18,665 bases of DNA, from positions 32,188-50,852 of the forward strand of contig DAOOVW010000006.1 of assembly GCA_035370465.1 (NCBI GenBank), given 5' to 3'. Numbering within the stretch: the stretch's first letter is position 1; each line of letters opens with the position of its first letter. Made by a program: the position numbers and the translations under genes. The notes beneath the pieces were generated by a model, which made no database searches, had not been told where the DNA came from, and was given only the letters and a program-made list of their open reading frames with translations. Source of the DNA: a bacterium (GTDB lineage: Bacteria > Ratteibacteria > UBA8468 > B48-G9 > JAFGKM01). Positions 1 through 7,295 of this stretch are shown piece by piece.

Positions 1-7
1 AAACATA

Positions 8-664
8 ATGTTCTTTTTGCCTTTTTCAATACTACTACTTTTGATTTTTATTTTACTTCTGCCTTTTTTCTTTTTACTTGTTCAGGTAGAAATAATAAAA
101 ATTGCTTTAAGTAAATTAGGACTTTCTCCATATATGGCTCTTTTAATATTTCTTTTATCTCTAATTGGCAGTACCATAAATATCCCTCTTTTTTCCAGAG
201 AAGTTACAGGAGTAGTTCCTAATAGAGAAATGTTCTTTATTTTCAATCCATTTGGTATGCCAGAAGTTCAGACAAAACAAATAATAGCAATAAATATAGG
301 AGGAGCAATAATTCCACTTTTTCTTTGTATATATCTTCTACCAAAGGCACCACCACTTCCCACTTTATTTGCGACTTTAATTTCAATTATTGTTTGTTTT
401 AAAATATCAAAAATTGTTCCTGGAATGGGAATTGTTATACCTTCTTTAATTCCACCAATAATAGCGGTTCTCTGTGCTTATATTTTTTCTCCTGGAAATA
501 AAATCCCAGTTGCGTATATTTCAGGAGTTCTTGGTGTTTTAATAGGAGCAGACCTTCTCAACCTAACTAATTTGGGTAATTATCCTGGAATTATGAGTAT
601 TGGTGGAGCAGGTGTTTATGATGGTATATTTCTTGTAGGTATCATTTCTGCACTACTTGCATAA
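8..664 (+). CDS. DUF1614 family integral membrane protein
   Basis: 218-aa, very hydrophobic protein that I recognise as DUF1614, a family of unknown function. The N-terminal 25 residues are one long hydrophobic segment (LLLLIFILLLPFFFLL). Further membrane segments lie near residues 42-57, 92-110, 118-131, 143-160 and 168-185. The C-terminus carries the family's best-conserved stretch, GGAGVYDGIFLVGIISALLA, and an upstream GxxxGADLLNL segment, which fits a multi-pass membrane protein. The ATG at position 8 gives a normal family length, but the frame stays open to the window edge (codons for N and I precede the ATG), so a slightly earlier start cannot be excluded. The gene stands alone on the + strand and converges on the DUF4387 gene. 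I infer no biochemical function. Confidence 0.85.
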   Translation: MFFLPFSILLLLIFILLLPFFFLLVQVEIIKIALSKLGLSPYMALLIFLLSLIGSTINIPLFSREVTGVVPNREMFFIFNPFGMPEVQTKQIIAINIGGAIIPLFLCIYLLPKAPPLPTLFATLISIIVCFKISKIVPGMGIVIPSLIPPIIAVLCAYIFSPGNKIPVAYISGVLGVLIGADLLNLTNLGNYPGIMSIGGAGVYDGIFLVGIISALLA

Positions 665-945
665 CTAATAGCCGTTCTATTTTATCAAACCACTGCTTAT
701 AATATTCATTTTTTATGATATTAGATATTAGTTAGATACTTTATATCATAAGATTTTATTGACCCCTGTTCATATCCCCAACATGGAAGCACACAGATAC
801 AAAATTTTAATACTCACACTCAAAACTCAAAAATAAAAATCTTTTATTTTTATTGCCTGCTACTCTTTACTTTTCAGTCAATGCAATTAAGTAAGTACAC
901 ACTGACTGAGTATTTCCCTTATTTCATATTCAATAGAAAAATGAC
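665..945. other. convergent intergenic region with three inverted repeats
   Basis: 281 bases between two convergent genes with no convincing ORF. It holds three inverted repeats: a 9-bp stem at 713-721/743-751 (TTATGATAT/ATATCATAA, 21-nt loop); a perfect all-AT 10-bp stem with a 3-nt loop in the run near 829-851 (AAAAATAAAA/TTTTATTTTT); and a 7-bp pair TCAGTCA/TGACTGA at 874-880/903-909. Terminators or transcription-end structures for the two facing genes are plausible for the first and last. None is a classic GC-rich stem with a T-run, so this is weak evidence. Confidence 0.4.
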
Positions 946-1272
946 TCATTTTGAAATAGGTATTTCCAGGGCAAGAAGAGGTGGATATTGCTGGCATCCA
1001 AAAATATCCTTTTCACCTGGTGAACCACTCGGTCTATTACGCAAAAAAGTAAATTTGATAGCATAAGCAGGATCAAACTCAACAAAATCTGTTATGCGAC
1101 CAATGTCAATATTATAAAGTTTTGATATGTTCTCCCTACTTAACACACCACTCTTTCTGACCATTTCGTAGTTATCAGCGCTATTAAAAATTATATCAAA
1201 GGTAATTTTATCAGTACCTGCATTTTTGCTACGAATTGTCTTTGCTAAATCACTTAATTTAACAGTTTTCAT
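946..1272 (-). CDS. DUF4387 domain protein, partner of AtuA
   Basis: 108-aa protein recognisable as DUF4387 throughout: LSDLAKTIRSKNAGTDKITF near the N-terminus, then VLSRENISKLYNI, a central FDPAYAIKFTF and the signature RPSGSPGEKDIFGCQQYPPLL towards the C-terminus. The family is small, soluble and of unknown biochemical role. In many bacteria it is encoded beside, or fused to, the DUF1446/AtuA protein, and that is the arrangement here: the gene starts 15 nt after the atuA stop. A clean AAGGAG ribosome binding site lies about 6 nt before the ATG. The product is probably a subunit or cofactor of the AtuA enzyme (inference from constant linkage). It could be a small chain of a CoA-ester-processing enzyme, but nothing in the sequence shows catalysis. 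Confidence 0.88.
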   Translation of the reverse strand: MKTVKLSDLAKTIRSKNAGTDKITFDIIFNSADNYEMVRKSGVLSRENISKLYNIDIGRITDFVEFDPAYAIKFTFLRNRPSGSPGEKDIFGCQQYPPLLALEIPISK

Positions 1273-1287
1273 AAAATTCTCCTTATA

Positions 1288-2658
1288 TTATTCATCGGAA
1301 TAGGTAAATTTAACTTTAAAAAGGTCCATTGGATTATTTACCGGGATAGTATGATTCATTGTCCACTCATAGGCAACACCGTCATATATTGTTTCATGTG
1401 TTATAAATGCAGCACTACCAGCCGTTCCTTTTACATCCGGTAATCTGGCATAAAAAAGTTGCATCCATCCACAAAAAGTGATTTCTTTTGCCAATTCCTT
1501 TGTTGCTGCTACTCCCTCTACTACTATACACAACTCATGTGATCTGACTTCCCGGACTGGTTCCCACTCTTCCATAACTCCGTTTTTCCCATAGATATGA
1601 AAATAAAGCTCATATTTTTCTCCTGGAAATTGTTCCTGCACTTGCTTTCTGCACCAAGCAATAACCCTGTCAATATTTTTGATTGAATATGGATCCCGAA
1701 TACCTGCTATTCCAATATACCTTTCACCAACTTTACCTGCTCCTTCAATTTTAACTCTTATTTCTTCTGCTGGAATAAATTTCGGACCAGTAATACAACA
1801 AGTTTTTTTATCATACTGAACATATTGACAACTACTCATATCCAACATACCACCCACAAAATATTCAAAATAGGGATTAGACCGTTCATACATTGCATGA
1901 CCTGCCACTGATGCAACTGTACAATATTGTTCTGGATGCATCGCCTTGACCTTAATGTCTTGCTCAGTAATAATTCCAATAATTGTTTCCTTTGCCCCGT
2001 AAGGTTCAGCACAGAAAGAAGCACACTCCATTATTTTACCAAGGCAATATGCAAGTCCTTCTGGAAATCCTTCTCTTATTGCTGGTGCAGCAAAAATAGC
2101 AACATCACCTGAACGGCCTCCAATGATAACATCAACACCCATATCCAATGCCTTGTGATAGGGATGAATACCAGCAACAGCAACAATATTATTCGTCTTA
2201 TCAATGTCTCCCATGGTTAAATTTTTTCTACCATCCAGTCCTTTAATTTCTTTCCCCTTTTTTAGCAAATTTTTAAGATAATTTTTTGTTAAATCGGAAT
2301 AGAAATATCCTATCTTAAATTTTGGTAGTTTATGTTTTAAAGCAATCTCCTTAATATATTTTATATACCTATCAACCATAACTTTTGAACCACAATCTCC
2401 AGCCGAGCCAATAATCATTGGGATATTTTTCTTCCTTGATTCAACCAACATTAGTTCTAAATCATGTTTCTGGTTTCTTTCTGAACTGAAACTTTTGTTG
2501 GCTCCAAGTGCACCCGGACCCACGTCATCACTTCCTGAATCAGCAATAATATAGTCAGGATTTTCTTCTATCCCTGCATAAAAACTTGCTTCTTTGATGG
2601 GGGCAGTTCCCAAATGCCCAGTAGAACATAAAAACTTCAGCATTTTCTTTCTATCCAT
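1288..2658 (-). CDS. AtuA-like protein (DUF1446, acyclic terpene utilization family)
   Basis: 456-aa cytoplasmic protein of the DUF1446/AtuA family. Visible family marks are STGHLGTAP near residue 12, IADSGSDDVGPGALG near 38-52, MIIGSAGDCG at 81-90, and the hallmark VIIGGRSGDVAIFAAPAIREGFPEG at about 177-201. AtuA was named from the Pseudomonas terpene (citronellol) degradation operon, but most family members sit in unrelated organic-acid or amino-acid catabolic loci and the reaction is not established. No terpene genes (carboxylase, CoA ligase) are present here, so a terpene role should not be assumed. The ATG is preceded by AAGGAG, and a plausible promoter lies at 2708-2735. It forms an operon with the DUF4387 gene. 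Hand counts of several lines give about 36 % G+C, against 20-27 % in lptD and rph lines, a mild sign of separate origin. Confidence 0.87.
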   Translation of the reverse strand: MDRKKMLKFLCSTGHLGTAPIKEASFYAGIEENPDYIIADSGSDDVGPGALGANKSFSSERNQKHDLELMLVESRKKNIPMIIGSAGDCGSKVMVDRYIKYIKEIALKHKLPKFKIGYFYSDLTKNYLKNLLKKGKEIKGLDGRKNLTMGDIDKTNNIVAVAGIHPYHKALDMGVDVIIGGRSGDVAIFAAPAIREGFPEGLAYCLGKIMECASFCAEPYGAKETIIGIITEQDIKVKAMHPEQYCTVASVAGHAMYERSNPYFEYFVGGMLDMSSCQYVQYDKKTCCITGPKFIPAEEIRVKIEGAGKVGERYIGIAGIRDPYSIKNIDRVIAWCRKQVQEQFPGEKYELYFHIYGKNGVMEEWEPVREVRSHELCIVVEGVAATKELAKEITFCGWMQLFYARLPDVKGTAGSAAFITHETIYDGVAYEWTMNHTIPVNNPMDLFKVKFTYSDE

Positions 2659-2707
2659 ATCGCTCCTTCGTTTTTATTGATTGGTTGTAAAATTTTTATC
2701 TAAAAAA

Positions 2708-2735
2708 ATTTTAACCATACTTTTAAAAATATCAA
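2708..2735 (-). promoter_or_regulatory. putative sigma70 promoter for the atuA operon
   Basis: Read on the minus strand: -35 TTGATA (2735-2730, 5 of 6 consensus), 16-nt spacer, -10 TAAAAT (2713-2708, 5 of 6). The predicted start near 2701 leaves about 43 nt of leader before the atuA ATG. The -35 box contains the TGA stop codon of the transposase remnant, so the element's end may supply the promoter. Confidence 0.55.
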
Positions 2736-2944
2736 ATTTTTGTATGAGTTGGGTACATCGGTAACACTTTTTTATTCAAATTTTGTTGTTTTTTCATCTC
2801 AATAAATTCCATTGGTGTTAACATATCAAGAGAACGATGTGGTCTATTAAAATTATACTCTACTAACCAGTCAGTTAAAAGACCATTAAATATAGAAAGG
2901 TCATCAATATAATTGCCCATCTGCAAAAACTCTTCTTCTAATGC
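2732..2944 (-). pseudogene. remnant of integrase-type (IS3/IS481-like) transposase, C-terminus only
   Basis: A 71-codon open stretch is bounded upstream by an in-frame TAG at 2947-2945. Its product reads ALEEEFLQMGNYIDDL and then WLVEYNFNRPHRSLDMLTP. This is the C-terminal rve_3 tail of DDE integrase-type transposases, with the usual YN..RPH.SL...TP motif. The catalytic DD and the terminal E of the ER...TL.EEF region lie upstream of this fragment and are missing, so the piece is inactive. The only possible starts (TTG at 2926, ATG at 2920) are internal to the domain, and no ribosome binding site is visible. It sits between the atuA operon and tRNA-Met, about 30 nt from the tRNA 3' end. The exact IS family cannot be fixed from so short a tail. 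I see no terminal inverted repeats or target-site duplication. Confidence 0.8.
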
Positions 2945-2953
2945 CTATTAAAT

Positions 2954-2976
2954 TTCTCTCCATTTAAGGAAGAGAA
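2954..2976 (-). terminator. possible weak terminator after tRNA-Met
   Basis: Just beyond the tRNA-Met 3' end on the minus strand lies TTCTCTTCC, a ttaaat loop, then GGAGAGAA: an 8-bp stem with one bulged T. It is followed by ATTT only, not a long T-run. It could end the pfkB-lptD-rph-rdgB-tRNA transcript or act as a 3' processing structure. Confidence 0.35.
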
Positions 2977-2977
2977 G

Positions 2978-3049
2978 TGGCGGGATGGGGATTTGAACCC
3001 CAGACTTACCGGGTATGAGCCGGTTGCTCTACCACTGAGCTACCCCGCC
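2978..3049 (-). tRNA. tRNA-Met (CAU)
   Basis: 72-nt cloverleaf on the minus strand. Acceptor GGCGGGG pairs with TCCCGCC (the innermost pair is G-U); D stem GCTC/GAGC; anticodon stem ACCGG/CCGGT around the loop CTCATAC (anticodon CAT); T stem TGGGG/CCCCA with TTCAAAT loop; discriminator A. No CCA is encoded (CTTC follows), so a CCA-adding enzyme is needed. The fully paired 1:72 position and the absence of the GGG/CCC anticodon-stem hallmark argue against initiator tRNA. Elongator Met is most likely, and tRNA-Ile2 (lysidine-modified CAU) is the alternative. The 5' ten bases overlap the end of rdgB, so the tRNA is probably cut from the operon transcript. Confidence 0.93.
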
Positions 3050-3639
3050 TTTTTTAATAAATATTCTGCTAATTTTCTGAAAGCAATACTTCTATGGCTG
3101 ATTTTATTCTTTTCTTCAACTGAAAGTTGTGCAAATGTTTTTCCAATTTCAGGAATTTCAAATACAGGGTCATATCCAAACCCATTTTCTCCTCTTGGCT
3201 GGAATGTTATAATACCTTCAACCTCACCTTTAAAAAATTTTCTCTTATGGTCTTCTATAAGACAGATAACAGTGATAAATTTACCTTTTCTATCTTCTTT
3301 ATTTTTTATATTTCCCATCATTTTCAACAATTTCTCAATATTTTTTCTGTCATCTCTATAAGTAGAAGAAAATCTCGCTGACTTAACACCGGGCAGTCCT
3401 CCTAATTTTTCAACCATAAGTCCTGAATCTTCACCTACAACAGGTATATTATTTTTAAGGAAATTTTTAAGATAATTTGCTTTTATAAAAGCATTTTCTT
3501 CAAATGTATTTCCTGTTTCTTCTGGGAACATTATATCCTCAGGACATTTTATAACTTCAATTCCTGTATCTTTTAAAATATCCTGAATTTCTTTTATTTT
3601 ATCTCTGTTTTTAGTTGCCAAGTAAAAATTCAATTTCAT
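3040..3639 (-). CDS. rdgB: XTP/dITP diphosphatase (RdgB/HAM1 family)
   Basis: 199 aa, the normal length for the family. It hydrolyses non-canonical purine nucleoside triphosphates (XTP, dITP, ITP) to monophosphates plus pyrophosphate and keeps them out of DNA and RNA. Key parts are visible: N-terminal LATKNRDKIKEI, nucleotide-binding GNTFEENAFIKA at about 43-54, GEDSGLMVEKLGGLPGVKSARFS with catalytic Asp71, then FGYDPVF and the C-terminal KISHRSIAFRKL. It is the last protein gene of the operon, and its start lies inside rph (29-nt overlap), which implies translational coupling. Its final codons AAG GCG GGG TAG are also the first bases of tRNA-Met. Cytoplasmic. Confidence 0.95.
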   Translation of the reverse strand: MKLNFYLATKNRDKIKEIQDILKDTGIEVIKCPEDIMFPEETGNTFEENAFIKANYLKNFLKNNIPVVGEDSGLMVEKLGGLPGVKSARFSSTYRDDRKNIEKLLKMMGNIKNKEDRKGKFITVICLIEDHKRKFFKGEVEGIITFQPRGENGFGYDPVFEIPEIGKTFAQLSVEEKNKISHRSIAFRKLAEYLLKKAG

Positions 3640-4351
3640 CTTTTAATATTTTCTTTTCAATCTCAATTATTTCTTTTATACCTTTTTCACCAAGGGTAAT
3701 AAGGTTGTCAAGTTGTTCTTTTGAGAAAGAATATCCTTCTCCTGTTCCCTGAATTTCAACAAATTCATTACTTCCTGTCATAATAAGATTCATATCAACA
3801 CTCGCAACAGAGTCCTCTGAATAATCAAGGTCTAAAAGATAATTTCCATAAACTATTCCGGCGCTTATGCCTGCGAGATAGTCCTTTATAATTGGTAATC
3901 GTAAATGATTTGTTTTTTTTAAGTTATTCAAAGCAAGAACAAGTGAAATAAATCCACCTGTGACCGATGCTACCCTTGTTCCTCCATCTGCCTGTAAAAC
4001 ATCACAATCAATCCAGATTGTTCTCTCATCAAGATTTTTCAAATTGATAATTCCCCTTAAAGACCTGCCTATCATCCTTTGAATTTCTTGACTTCTACCA
4101 GAAAAGTTTGAACTTCTTGGGACTCTTTCACTTGTTGAAGATGGGAGTAAAGAATATTCTGCTGTAACCCATCCATTTCCAGAGTCCTTAAGCCAGGCAG
4201 GTACTTTTTCTTCAATATTTGCAGTACATAAAACTCTTGTATCTCCAATTTCTATAAGACAGGAACCACCGGCATATTTAATAAAATTTTTTGTAATTTT
4301 AATTTCTCTTATTTCATCATTTTTTCTATTACCTTTTCTTTTTATCTCCAT
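3611..4351 (-). CDS. rph: ribonuclease PH
   Basis: 246 aa, close to the roughly 240-aa family norm. RNase PH is a phosphate-dependent 3'-5' exoribonuclease that trims tRNA 3' ends and forms a hexameric ring. Visible marks are RKNDEIREIKI and the RNase PH fold start, SSTSERVPRSS, the Arg-rich GRSQEIQRMIGRSLRG, DCDVLQADGGTRVASVTGGF, and the C-terminal LDLDYSEDSVASVDMNLIMTG followed by FVEIQGTGEGYSF. I place the start at ATG 4351, because an AGAGAGG site lies about 10 nt upstream and the protein then begins like other RNase PH proteins. A TTG seven codons earlier is open but unnecessary. It overlaps lptD by 10 nt and rdgB by 29 nt. Pairing of rph with rdgB is common in bacteria. Here the enzyme that matures tRNA 3' ends is co-transcribed with a tRNA that lacks CCA. 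Confidence 0.95.
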   Translation of the reverse strand: MEIKRKGNRKNDEIREIKITKNFIKYAGGSCLIEIGDTRVLCTANIEEKVPAWLKDSGNGWVTAEYSLLPSSTSERVPRSSNFSGRSQEIQRMIGRSLRGIINLKNLDERTIWIDCDVLQADGGTRVASVTGGFISLVLALNNLKKTNHLRLPIIKDYLAGISAGIVYGNYLLDLDYSEDSVASVDMNLIMTGSNEFVEIQGTGEGYSFSKEQLDNLITLGEKGIKEIIEIEKKILKDEIEFLLGN

Positions 4352-6279
4352 TGGGAATACCTCTCTTTCCAAGTATTTTGTTCAAAAAATATAGTTGGCA
4401 GAATTAAAAAAGAAAAAGAAAAATTATCTCTATCTCTACTCATTTTAAAATCAATAGTTAAACAATGCAATTTTCTCCATATTTCATATGACTGAACAGG
4501 AATATTTTCTGTCTCAAAATCATAATAAATACCAACACGATATTTCCAGTTTTCATTTATTTTTTTTTCAACCCAGTTTTCAATACCACAAATATCATTA
4601 TCTTCTTCATATCTTGTTCCAAAAGAATATTTAAAATTTTCTTTCTCAAAAATAAGGTCATTTATTCCAAAGGCATAACTTCCTTTATTAAAATCAAAAT
4701 CGTTTTCACCAGTAATTGAAAAATTATTATTTATTTTAATTTCATAATCAATGTATGTATTATTAAATTCATTTCTATTAAAGTCATAGGCATTAGAAAT
4801 AGAAATATTACCTGTATATTCACTTTTTTTAAATAAATTCCAGTCAAAATTAACTTCCATAAATTTCCCGTTTTCCATTTCTTCATAAGGACTTAATGGA
4901 GGCAATTGAAGTGGTTTATATTTTGTAGTCCTGTTATAAAAATATATTGAAGGATTAAAGATTGTCTCTTTTTCGTTTTGTTTTTTTATCATAGCAGTTG
5001 AAAGTTTAATACCAACTTCTGAAATATAATTTAATTTGTCATCGGAAGAGTTATTATAGTTAATTCCAGAAAAAGATATAAAGGGAGAAAGAGTAAAAAA
5101 GCCAATATTATTTTTATTTTCAAACATTATTTTTTCTACTGCTCTAAAATAGTTATCATTATTATAATAAAAATTTGTAAGGGAAAAATTATTTGAGAAA
5201 AAAATGGGTGTATTGGAAATTTGTTTATAAGGAGTAAAAATTTGAATTTCTGGTAATTTTTCAACACTTAAAATTTCTTCTCTGGCATTTTCTCTTATGT
5301 TGAAATTAAAAAAAGTATTGTTATAGTTATGAGTTATTGAAAAGTAGTTATATGTTTTTGATTTTGAATAATATTTTTCAGAAAAGAAATCATTAAAGAA
5401 ATCATTATCATACATCCATCTCCAGTCAAAAATTATATCCCCACTGCCTTGTGGTTTTTCATAATTTTTTTGGAAGTTCCCTATTACCCCTGGCTGAACT
5501 TTATCTTCATCATACTTTTTCATTCCCAATGCCTGGAAATTAAAATTATTTTCTTCGGATTTTGCATTTATCCCAGTACCTATTCCCTTACTTCCAATAT
5601 GAAAAAATTCTTTTAAGTCAATATCATTTTTTTCATTTTTCTGGAAAAAATCAACTTCTAAATTTCTTCCTATTCTTGTTTTATAACTAATTTTTGCCTG
5701 TGTTGATGGCTGTTTTTCTTTTATATGATATTTGAATTTTGGGAAATAAAATACATTATAATTTCCAGCAATAACTTTCATCTTTTCTATTTTAATGTAA
5801 TCATTTTCAACATAAGTTATTCTATCAGCACCAAATCTGTAATGAGGGTGGTCTAAATCACATGTAGTTATATATCCATTTTCTATAATTAATGAGTTGC
5901 CTTTTTTTTCAAGATTTTTCCCTTTTCCATAAAAAGGTGGAGAAGAAAATGATGCACCTGTTAAAATCCAGTAATCCTTATCTAAATAATATTTTGCATT
6001 TTCTACATCAAATTCCCCCATTTCTGCCTTTACTTTCACATTTCCATTACAAGAAATTTCACCTGTTATTTTATTAAACTCTGCTTGCTGACAAAAAAGA
6101 TGGACATCTTTATAAATTACTTCAACATTTCCAATTAAAGAAATACCAGACAATTCTCCATTTTCAGTGAAATTAACATTCATTTCATCTGCTGTATAAT
6201 AAATTGTTTCAATTTCAGAAGAATATAAAAAAGAAGAGAAGAAACAAAGTAATATAATAAATTTAAATTTTGATACCAT
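4342..6279 (-). CDS. lptD: LptD-like LPS-assembly outer membrane protein
   Basis: 645 aa, shorter than the 784 aa of E. coli LptD. It would place lipopolysaccharide in the outer leaflet together with LptE. A signal peptide is visible at residues 1-20 (hydrophobic IILLCFFSSFLYSS). Residues of about 25-110 form the periplasmic LptA/OstA domain: YTADEMNVNF, then repeated blocks such as LSGISLIGNVEVIYKD and ISCNGNVKVKAEMGEF. Next comes the LptD-typical ITTCDLDHPHYRF segment, then IKIEKMKVIAGNYNVFYFPKF. From about residue 190 to the end are alternating aromatic and hydrophilic strands typical of a beta-barrel. Barrel divergence is high and the region is very AT-rich with many Asn, Lys and Phe. Only one Cys is seen in the TTCD segment, and the E. 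coli disulfide pattern is not obvious. The start overlaps the upstream kinase gene by 17 nt. LptD is the best call, and another OstA-domain barrel is the alternative. Confidence 0.85.
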   Translation of the reverse strand: MVSKFKFIILLCFFSSFLYSSEIETIYYTADEMNVNFTENGELSGISLIGNVEVIYKDVHLFCQQAEFNKITGEISCNGNVKVKAEMGEFDVENAKYYLDKDYWILTGASFSSPPFYGKGKNLEKKGNSLIIENGYITTCDLDHPHYRFGADRITYVENDYIKIEKMKVIAGNYNVFYFPKFKYHIKEKQPSTQAKISYKTRIGRNLEVDFFQKNEKNDIDLKEFFHIGSKGIGTGINAKSEENNFNFQALGMKKYDEDKVQPGVIGNFQKNYEKPQGSGDIIFDWRWMYDNDFFNDFFSEKYYSKSKTYNYFSITHNYNNTFFNFNIRENAREEILSVEKLPEIQIFTPYKQISNTPIFFSNNFSLTNFYYNNDNYFRAVEKIMFENKNNIGFFTLSPFISFSGINYNNSSDDKLNYISEVGIKLSTAMIKKQNEKETIFNPSIYFYNRTTKYKPLQLPPLSPYEEMENGKFMEVNFDWNLFKKSEYTGNISISNAYDFNRNEFNNTYIDYEIKINNNFSITGENDFDFNKGSYAFGINDLIFEKENFKYSFGTRYEEDNDICGIENWVEKKINENWKYRVGIYYDFETENIPVQSYEIWRKLHCLTIDFKMSRDRDNFSFSFLILPTIFFEQNTWKERYSQWR

Positions 6280-7207
6280 ATTTTGTCCAGAAATTTTTCA
6301 GGTCATCCCAGGAAATAATTCCTGAAGTTGCCCCTACTGATGTTGTTATTTTTGCTCCTACGACATTTGCAAGAAGACCACATTTTTCAAAATTATAGTT
6401 ATTCACAATTCCGGTAATAAATCCAGCAACATATCCATCTCCTGCGCCAGTTGTATCAACAACATCTACATTTAAAGCAGGGAAATAATGTCTTTCTTTT
6501 GAATTAACAATATAGGACCCCTTTTCTCCCATTTTTATACCAACATTCCTAACTCCTTTTGAAAGTAAAAAATCACCTATTTCTTCTACATTTTCCTTTC
6601 CTGCTATCACCTTTGCTTCTTCATAACTTGGCAGAAAATAATCTATATATTTTAATGTTCCTTCAATTAAAGAAAGATGCTCAACTTCTGCATTCCACAC
6701 AGTATCAAGAACTGTTATAAGCCCCATTTCTTTTGCTTTTTTTAGTGTTTCCTCTGTTGGTCTGCCATCAAACTCTGGCATAACAAAAGTCCCTGCTATA
6801 TGTAAAATATGAAAATTTTTCATATTATCAAAGTCAATATCTTCAATTCTCAATTTTGAATTTGCTCCAATTGAATGAAGAAAAGACCTCTCTCCATCAG
6901 GATAAACTAAAACAGATGTTCCTGAGGTATTTATTTCATCAGTAATTTTAATTCCGTCTGTATCTATACCCTCTTCCTTTAATTTGTTTATTAAAAACTT
7001 ACCTAAATTATCATTTCCTACTTTACCAATAATTGCTACATTACAACCTAATTTTTTCAAATCAATCCCCGTATTTGCTGCACAACCGCCAATATGTAAT
7101 TCTGCCCTATCTACAAGATTCAATTTACCCTTTTCAGGCATTTTTCTAACTGGTTTTACAAGAAAATCACCTACTATAATTCCAATACATAAGACCTTTT
7201 TTCCCAT
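6263..7207 (-). CDS. PfkB-family carbohydrate kinase
   Basis: 314 aa. Ribokinase/PfkB enzymes phosphorylate sugars or nucleosides using ATP. Visible are the N-terminal GIIVGDFLVKP, the substrate-site GGCAANTGIDLKKLG (about 40-54), GKVGNDNLGKF, and the C-terminal signature DVVDTTGAGDGYVAGF with the GAGD anion hole and catalytic Asp (251-257). The substrate cannot be read from the sequence. I chose ATG 7207 because AAGGAG sits about 7 nt upstream. An in-frame extension to 7282 would run through the predicted promoter and be translated upstream of the transcription start. First gene of the operon, overlapping lptD by 17 nt. Its place before lptD could hint at sugar activation for envelope glycans, but that is only inference. 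Confidence 0.9.
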   Translation of the reverse strand: MGKKVLCIGIIVGDFLVKPVRKMPEKGKLNLVDRAELHIGGCAANTGIDLKKLGCNVAIIGKVGNDNLGKFLINKLKEEGIDTDGIKITDEINTSGTSVLVYPDGERSFLHSIGANSKLRIEDIDFDNMKNFHILHIAGTFVMPEFDGRPTEETLKKAKEMGLITVLDTVWNAEVEHLSLIEGTLKYIDYFLPSYEEAKVIAGKENVEEIGDFLLSKGVRNVGIKMGEKGSYIVNSKERHYFPALNVDVVDTTGAGDGYVAGFITGIVNNYNFEKCGLLANVVGAKITTSVGATSGIISWDDLKNFWTKYGIKI

Positions 7208-7221
7208 ATTAACTCCTTTTT

Positions 7222-7258
7222 TAATACAATTTTTTGTCTCGCGAACTAATACAATTTT
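7222..7258. repeat. 12-bp direct repeat in the pfkB leader/promoter
   Basis: TAATACAATTTT occurs at 7222-7233 and again at 7247-7258, 25 bp start to start. The right copy overlaps the leftward -10 box, and the left copy lies in the untranslated leader. Between them is a TCGCGA palindrome. This could be a tandem operator or chance in AT-rich sequence. Confidence 0.45.
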
Positions 7259-7282
7259 ATGTATTTTCTTTGTTTCTGTCAA
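7254..7282 (-). promoter_or_regulatory. sigma70 promoter for the pfkB-lptD-rph-rdgB-tRNA-Met operon
   Basis: Minus strand: -35 TTGACA at 7282-7277 (perfect), 17-nt spacer, -10 TAAAAT at 7259-7254 (5 of 6). The predicted start near 7247 gives a leader of about 40 nt to the ATG at 7207, which supports that start codon. The -35 is one half of the palindrome shared with the tRNA-Ala promoter. Confidence 0.75.
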
Positions 7283-7295
7283 TTTTAAATTGACA
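7277..7295. promoter_or_regulatory. 19-bp palindrome holding two back-to-back -35 boxes
   Basis: TGTCAATTTTAAATTGACA is a perfect inverted repeat (9-bp arms, 1-bp centre). Its right end is the TTGACA of the tRNA-Ala promoter and its left end, on the other strand, is the TTGACA of the operon promoter. It may simply be fused -35 elements, or also bind a dimeric regulator. Confidence 0.75.

Noticed and set aside
713..751. 9-bp inverted repeat as an operator
   Set aside because: It lies downstream of the DUF1614 gene, not at a promoter, and AT-only stems are frequent by chance at this base composition.
881..1066. Plus-strand 61-codon ORF crossing the end of the DUF4387 gene
   Set aside because: It is mostly antisense to a well-recognised gene, and I see no ribosome binding site or family.
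2978..3049. Initiator tRNA-fMet
   Set aside because: Position 1:72 is a paired G-C, and the anticodon stem lacks the three G-C pairs directly flanking the loop.
5892..6077. Plus-strand ORF opposite lptD
   Set aside because: Low-complexity shadow frame antisense to lptD with no start signal.
7208..7282. 25-codon N-terminal extension of the PfkB-type kinase
   Set aside because: It would cover the leftward -10 and -35 boxes. The ATG at 7207 has a clear AAGGAG and a normal family N-terminus.
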